From positions 1-64,000 of the forward strand of contig NZ_JAJSAX010000006.1 of the NCBI RefSeq assembly GCF_021261315.1: a DNA stretch of 64,000 bases, read 5' to 3'. Shown here in pieces: positions 61,621 through 64,000 of this stretch (positions within the stretch are counted from its first letter, which is position 1; each line of letters starts with the position of its first letter). Below the pieces are notes generated by a model. That model had not been told where the DNA came from. It did no database searches and worked only from the letters and a program-made list of their open reading frames with translations. Source of the stretch: Epilithonimonas sp. JDS. Lineage in GTDB: Bacteria; Bacteroidota; Bacteroidia; Flavobacteriales; Weeksellaceae. The translations under genes and the position numbers were made by a program.

Positions 61621-62100
61621 TTATTTAACTGTTATTTTGTTATCGTATTTACCAATTTTAAGAGCATCTACAGACTCTTTCACTTTTCTTGCGTTAGCAG
61701 CAGTGGTAGTTCCTGTCAATGTCAAAGTTCCAGCAACATCTTCAGCTTTCACACCTGGGATGTCTTTCAATGCTGTGTTTACTTTTGTTAGAACCGCAGC
61801 GTCAACCACGTTTACTTCTACTGGCGCAGCTACAGGAGCTACAGTTGCCATATCGTGAACATCTTTCACACCTTCAACTTTTTTCAAAGCATCGATAGCC
61901 GCTTGTTTGTCAGCTTCGGTTGCGAAAACACCGCTCAAGTGTGCTTTGCCTTCCTTCACTTCCACAGAAGTTCCAGGGTAAGCGGTAAGTGTTGTGGTTG
62001 CCTGTGATGTCAATTCTGCATCAGAGACTTTCTTTTTACAAGAAACAGCCGTCATTGAGACCATCAGGGCAAGAGCAGCGATTTTAATTGTTTTTCTCAT
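61621..62100 (-). CDS. BON-domain lipoprotein (two BON domains)
   Basis: 159 residues. Lipobox AVSC (Cys21) followed by two BON domains, about 27-80 (VEVKEGKAHLSGVFATEADKQAAIDALKKVEGV) and 100-158 (TLTLTGTTTAANARKVKESVDAL). BON domains bind phospholipid or stabilise the envelope, as in OsmY. Likely an envelope-stress protein; operon with the SH3b gene. Confidence 0.87.
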   Translation of the reverse strand: MRKTIKIAALALMVSMTAVSCKKKVSDAELTSQATTTLTAYPGTSVEVKEGKAHLSGVFATEADKQAAIDALKKVEGVKDVHDMATVAPVAAPVEVNVVDAAVLTKVNTALKDIPGVKAEDVAGTLTLTGTTTAANARKVKESVDALKIGKYDNKITVK

Positions 62101-62280
62101 AGTGATTAAATTAATTTATGTTTTTTTAAGCAGTAAAATTAATGCCAAAAGGATTTGTGTTGATTTTTCGGTCATTTAAATTTTAAACTTTCACTTATTG
62201 TAAAATTAATTTTTTTTTCGATACAGAAATTAATTTTAAATAAAATTAACAGTTTTATGAGAAGGAGATTTTTAAAATAA

Positions 62281-62312
62281 AAATGGGAACACAAAATGAA
62301 TTGCATTCCCAT
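62281..62312 (-). terminator. Terminator of the carbohydrate-binding-protein gene
   Basis: ATGGGAA (62283-62289) and TTCCCAT (62306-62312) form a stem; a T run follows on the minus strand. The rest of 62101-62334 is AT-rich without a gene. Confidence 0.6.
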
Positions 62313-62334
62313 CTGTATAAAAGTAGTTAAGTTA

Positions 62335-64000
62335 TTAGAATGAAATCGTGTTCACTGTTGCAGAAGCAGACGTTGTAGTCGTGCTTTTCAAAGTTGCTCC
62401 GGTTGTAGAATAAGTTCCGCCGGTGTACAATCCCCAAGTTGTTGCGCCGCCTACAAAACTTCCGCCTGTGTAACTTCCACCGAAGTAGATTTTATACTGC
62501 GTTGATTTTGCTAAATTCGGACTTGAGAAATGGAAATAGTAAACGGCATTTTTTGGTTTAAAGGTCACCATTTCTGTTCCCGCTGCATTTTCGATGTGTA
62601 ACAAAGAAGTGGCAGCCAACTGCGCCGAAGATTTGATGTACATACTGACTTGTGTAGAAGCTGCTCCCATTGCTTTTGTCATATTGGCGTTGGAACCTGC
62701 AGATATTAATGTTCCTCCGTTCATTAGGAACGTTCCGTTGTAATCGATGCCTTCTTCCGGCTGACTTGTCGGTCCGTTGACGATGGTTGTTCCGCCGGAA
62801 ATTGTAATGTTTCCGTTGCTGTCAATTGCATCACTTCCTGTTACAATGTTAATTCCGCCAGTAATATATAAATGACTTCCGTCGTTTCCTTCAGTTCCAC
62901 CAGAAACCGTTCCGTAAGTCGCGTTGATGCCGTCGTTAGAAGCGGTAATATTATTGACGCCGCCAGCGAAAGTAATCAATGGTGCTTCAACACCTTCTCC
63001 AACGCCAGAAGTTGCAGAAATTGCAGAAACCGTGTTTGTTCCGCCGTTGATGGTTACGGAAACATCAGAATGAATGCCGTCATCTGTTGAAGTGAGCGTA
63101 TTGTTTCCATTATTAATGACAATTGCACCAGCAGCAACCAAAGTTTTTGGATGAGAATAATCTGTTCCAGAAACCAATAATCTTGCTCCAGTAGTTGTAA
63201 TCTTTAAAGTTGGATTTCCTGTCGCCGTTCCGATGGTAACTTGACCGTCAGATTTGATTCCCTTTCCTGCGATTCCTGAACTGTTCGTAGTTAATGAGCC
63301 ACCGCTGATAATGACGTTTGCATCGCCCGAAATCGCAGCAGAAGAATAAGAATCCGTTGCTCCGGTTGTGTTGGTGTATTTTGACCCAGCTCCGGCTGTT
63401 GTTATGTTGATTGTTCCACCAGAAATTTCGATATCGGCATCTGCAGAAATTCCTTTTGTTCCGGTCGCGGATGTTGTTCCGGTTACTGTAACGTTTCCGC
63501 TTGAGATTGTAACTTTTCCGTCCGCTTTGATTCCTGTTGGGTAAGATGGGTCGAATCCACTTCCAGAAGCATTAAGCAATGTGGCGCCTAAAAGATTCAC
63601 AGTTGTGCTTCCGCCAGAGATGCTTACATTTCCATCAGCAGAAATTCCTTTGCTCGCCGTTCCGGAATTAGTCAAAACCAAAGTTCCACCAAGAATATTG
63701 ATATCAGTATCAGAAGAAATCGCAGAAGATGAATAAGAATCTGCAACACCCGTTGTATTGGTGTAAGCCGCTCCGTTTCCAGCTGTTGAGATTGTAATAT
63801 TTCCGCTGTTGATATTGATTTCCTTACCTGTCGAAATTCCTTTTCCGCCGTTTGCAGTTGAAGCTAAAGTCAGATTAATGGTTGCATTGCTCACAGCCAA
63901 GACGCCATCAGTTTTAATTGCAGTAGAGTAGGAAGGGTCAGATCCAGTTCCGGAAGCTGTAAGAACTGCAGCACCGGAAAGATTTGCCGTAATATTCCCG
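62335..64000 (-). CDS. Carbohydrate-binding domain protein (Cthe_2159/DUF4353-like), 5' end beyond the right edge
   Basis: The minus frame stays open to the window end, so the protein is incomplete at its N-terminus; a TTG at 63900 is an internal codon, not a start. The C-terminal 554 residues are a right-handed beta-helix with repeated units: DPSYxTxIKxDG (twice at least), GISADGNVSISGG, YTNTTGxxDSYSS (twice), IYITGGINIVTGSDAID. Modules of about 110 residues alternate KGI...DG and AISxD. The Cthe_2159 type binds acidic sugars and cations. No T9SS tail is seen. Surface attachment to polysaccharide is likely; function inferred. Confidence 0.83.
   Translation of the reverse strand, partial: GNITANLSGAAVLTASGTGSDPSYSTAIKTDGVLAVSNATINLTLASTANGGKGISTGKEININSGNITISTAGNGAAYTNTTGVADSYSSSAISSDTDINILGGTLVLTNSGTASKGISADGNVSISGGSTTVNLLGATLLNASGSGFDPSYPTGIKADGKVTISSGNVTVTGTTSATGTKGISADADIEISGGTINITTAGAGSKYTNTTGATDSYSSAAISGDANVIISGGSLTTNSSGIAGKGIKSDGQVTIGTATGNPTLKITTTGARLLVSGTDYSHPKTLVAAGAIVINNGNNTLTSTDDGIHSDVSVTINGGTNTVSAISATSGVGEGVEAPLITFAGGVNNITASNDGINATYGTVSGGTEGNDGSHLYITGGINIVTGSDAIDSNGNITISGGTTIVNGPTSQPEEGIDYNGTFLMNGGTLISAGSNANMTKAMGAASTQVSMYIKSSAQLAATSLLHIENAAGTEMVTFKPKNAVYYFHFSSPNLAKSTQYKIYFGGSYTGGSFVGGATTWGLYTGGTYSTTGATLKSTTTTSASATVNTISF

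Noticed and set aside
62335-63900. 521-residue complete protein starting at 63900
   Set aside because: The start would be an internal TTG; the frame continues to the window edge with the same repeat units.
1-64000. tRNA, rRNA, prophage or insertion sequence genes
   Set aside because: No cloverleaf-like sequence, rRNA core or transposase/integrase motif was recognised by eye; a tRNA scan would be the decisive test.

Overview
The window reads as a chromosomal segment of a Flavobacteriia species in the Chryseobacterium/Epilithonimonas neighbourhood (Bacteroidota). Evidence: AT-rich DNA; promoters of the Bacteroidota type (-33 TTTG / -7 TAnnTTTG) and almost no Shine-Dalgarno sites; a 61-residue bTHX ribosomal protein; a type IX secretion (T9SS) C-terminal signal; several TonB-dependent or OMP-like beta barrels; lipoproteins with an S-C lipobox; and the nusB-DUF1573-yajC order common in this group. 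There are no tRNAs, rRNAs, CRISPR arrays, prophage or transposase genes. The genus is inferred from recognised sequence style, not from a database search.

Layout. 1-3.5 kb: 5' part of RNase P RNA (minus), an ECF sigma factor overlapping a membrane protein, then nusB-DUF1573-yajC. 3.5-8.3 kb: two thioredoxin-fold proteins, aroC, an SDR, a JmjC/cupin_8 protein and a lipoprotein. 8.4-15.6 kb: recQ, a ParDE-type module, aspS, bTHX, DUF937, DUF2480 and a second toxin-antitoxin pair. 15.6-21.2 kb: lpxB (TTG start), DUF1569, a ComEC-like channel, and an NfeD-like/flotillin pair.

21.4-25.5 kb is the most interesting locus: six co-directional genes (small metal-locus-like membrane protein, periplasmic thioredoxin, ApbE flavin transferase, tiny Cys-tailed DUF4266 protein, DUF3570 barrel, VIT1/CCC1-type metal transporter). 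It looks like a redox/metal module without a defined function. 25.6-33 kb: LLM oxidoreductase, a 1026-residue secreted propeller protein with an 11-bp-period direct repeat in its promoter, then ppk1-ppx. 33-38.7 kb: dnaK with a palindrome and a sigma54-like promoter, then small secreted proteins separated by near-identical terminators, one flanked by a decayed duplication, and a third TA pair. 38.7-47.4 kb: nucleoid-associated protein, a TonB receptor/His-rich lipoprotein locus (metal uptake), two surface proteins sharing a C-terminal module, and trigger factor. 47.4-58.2 kb: nucleotidyltransferase, M23 peptidase, gpsA, YkvA, NifU-like and Mrp Fe-S proteins, a beta-lactamase-fold/CBM48 fusion, a DAACS symporter, and a metallophosphoesterase-glycosyltransferase pair. 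58.4-64 kb: a large OMP barrel, SH3b/BON proteins and a repeat-rich carbohydrate-binding protein cut by the right edge.

Between genes there are at least six kinds of non-coding repeat. One is a four-copy stem-loop family (about 255, 4130, 13335 and 52211) that has caused false start extensions and false ORFs. Start codons were moved where a promoter -7 box, a repeat or a TA architecture excluded the longest ORF.
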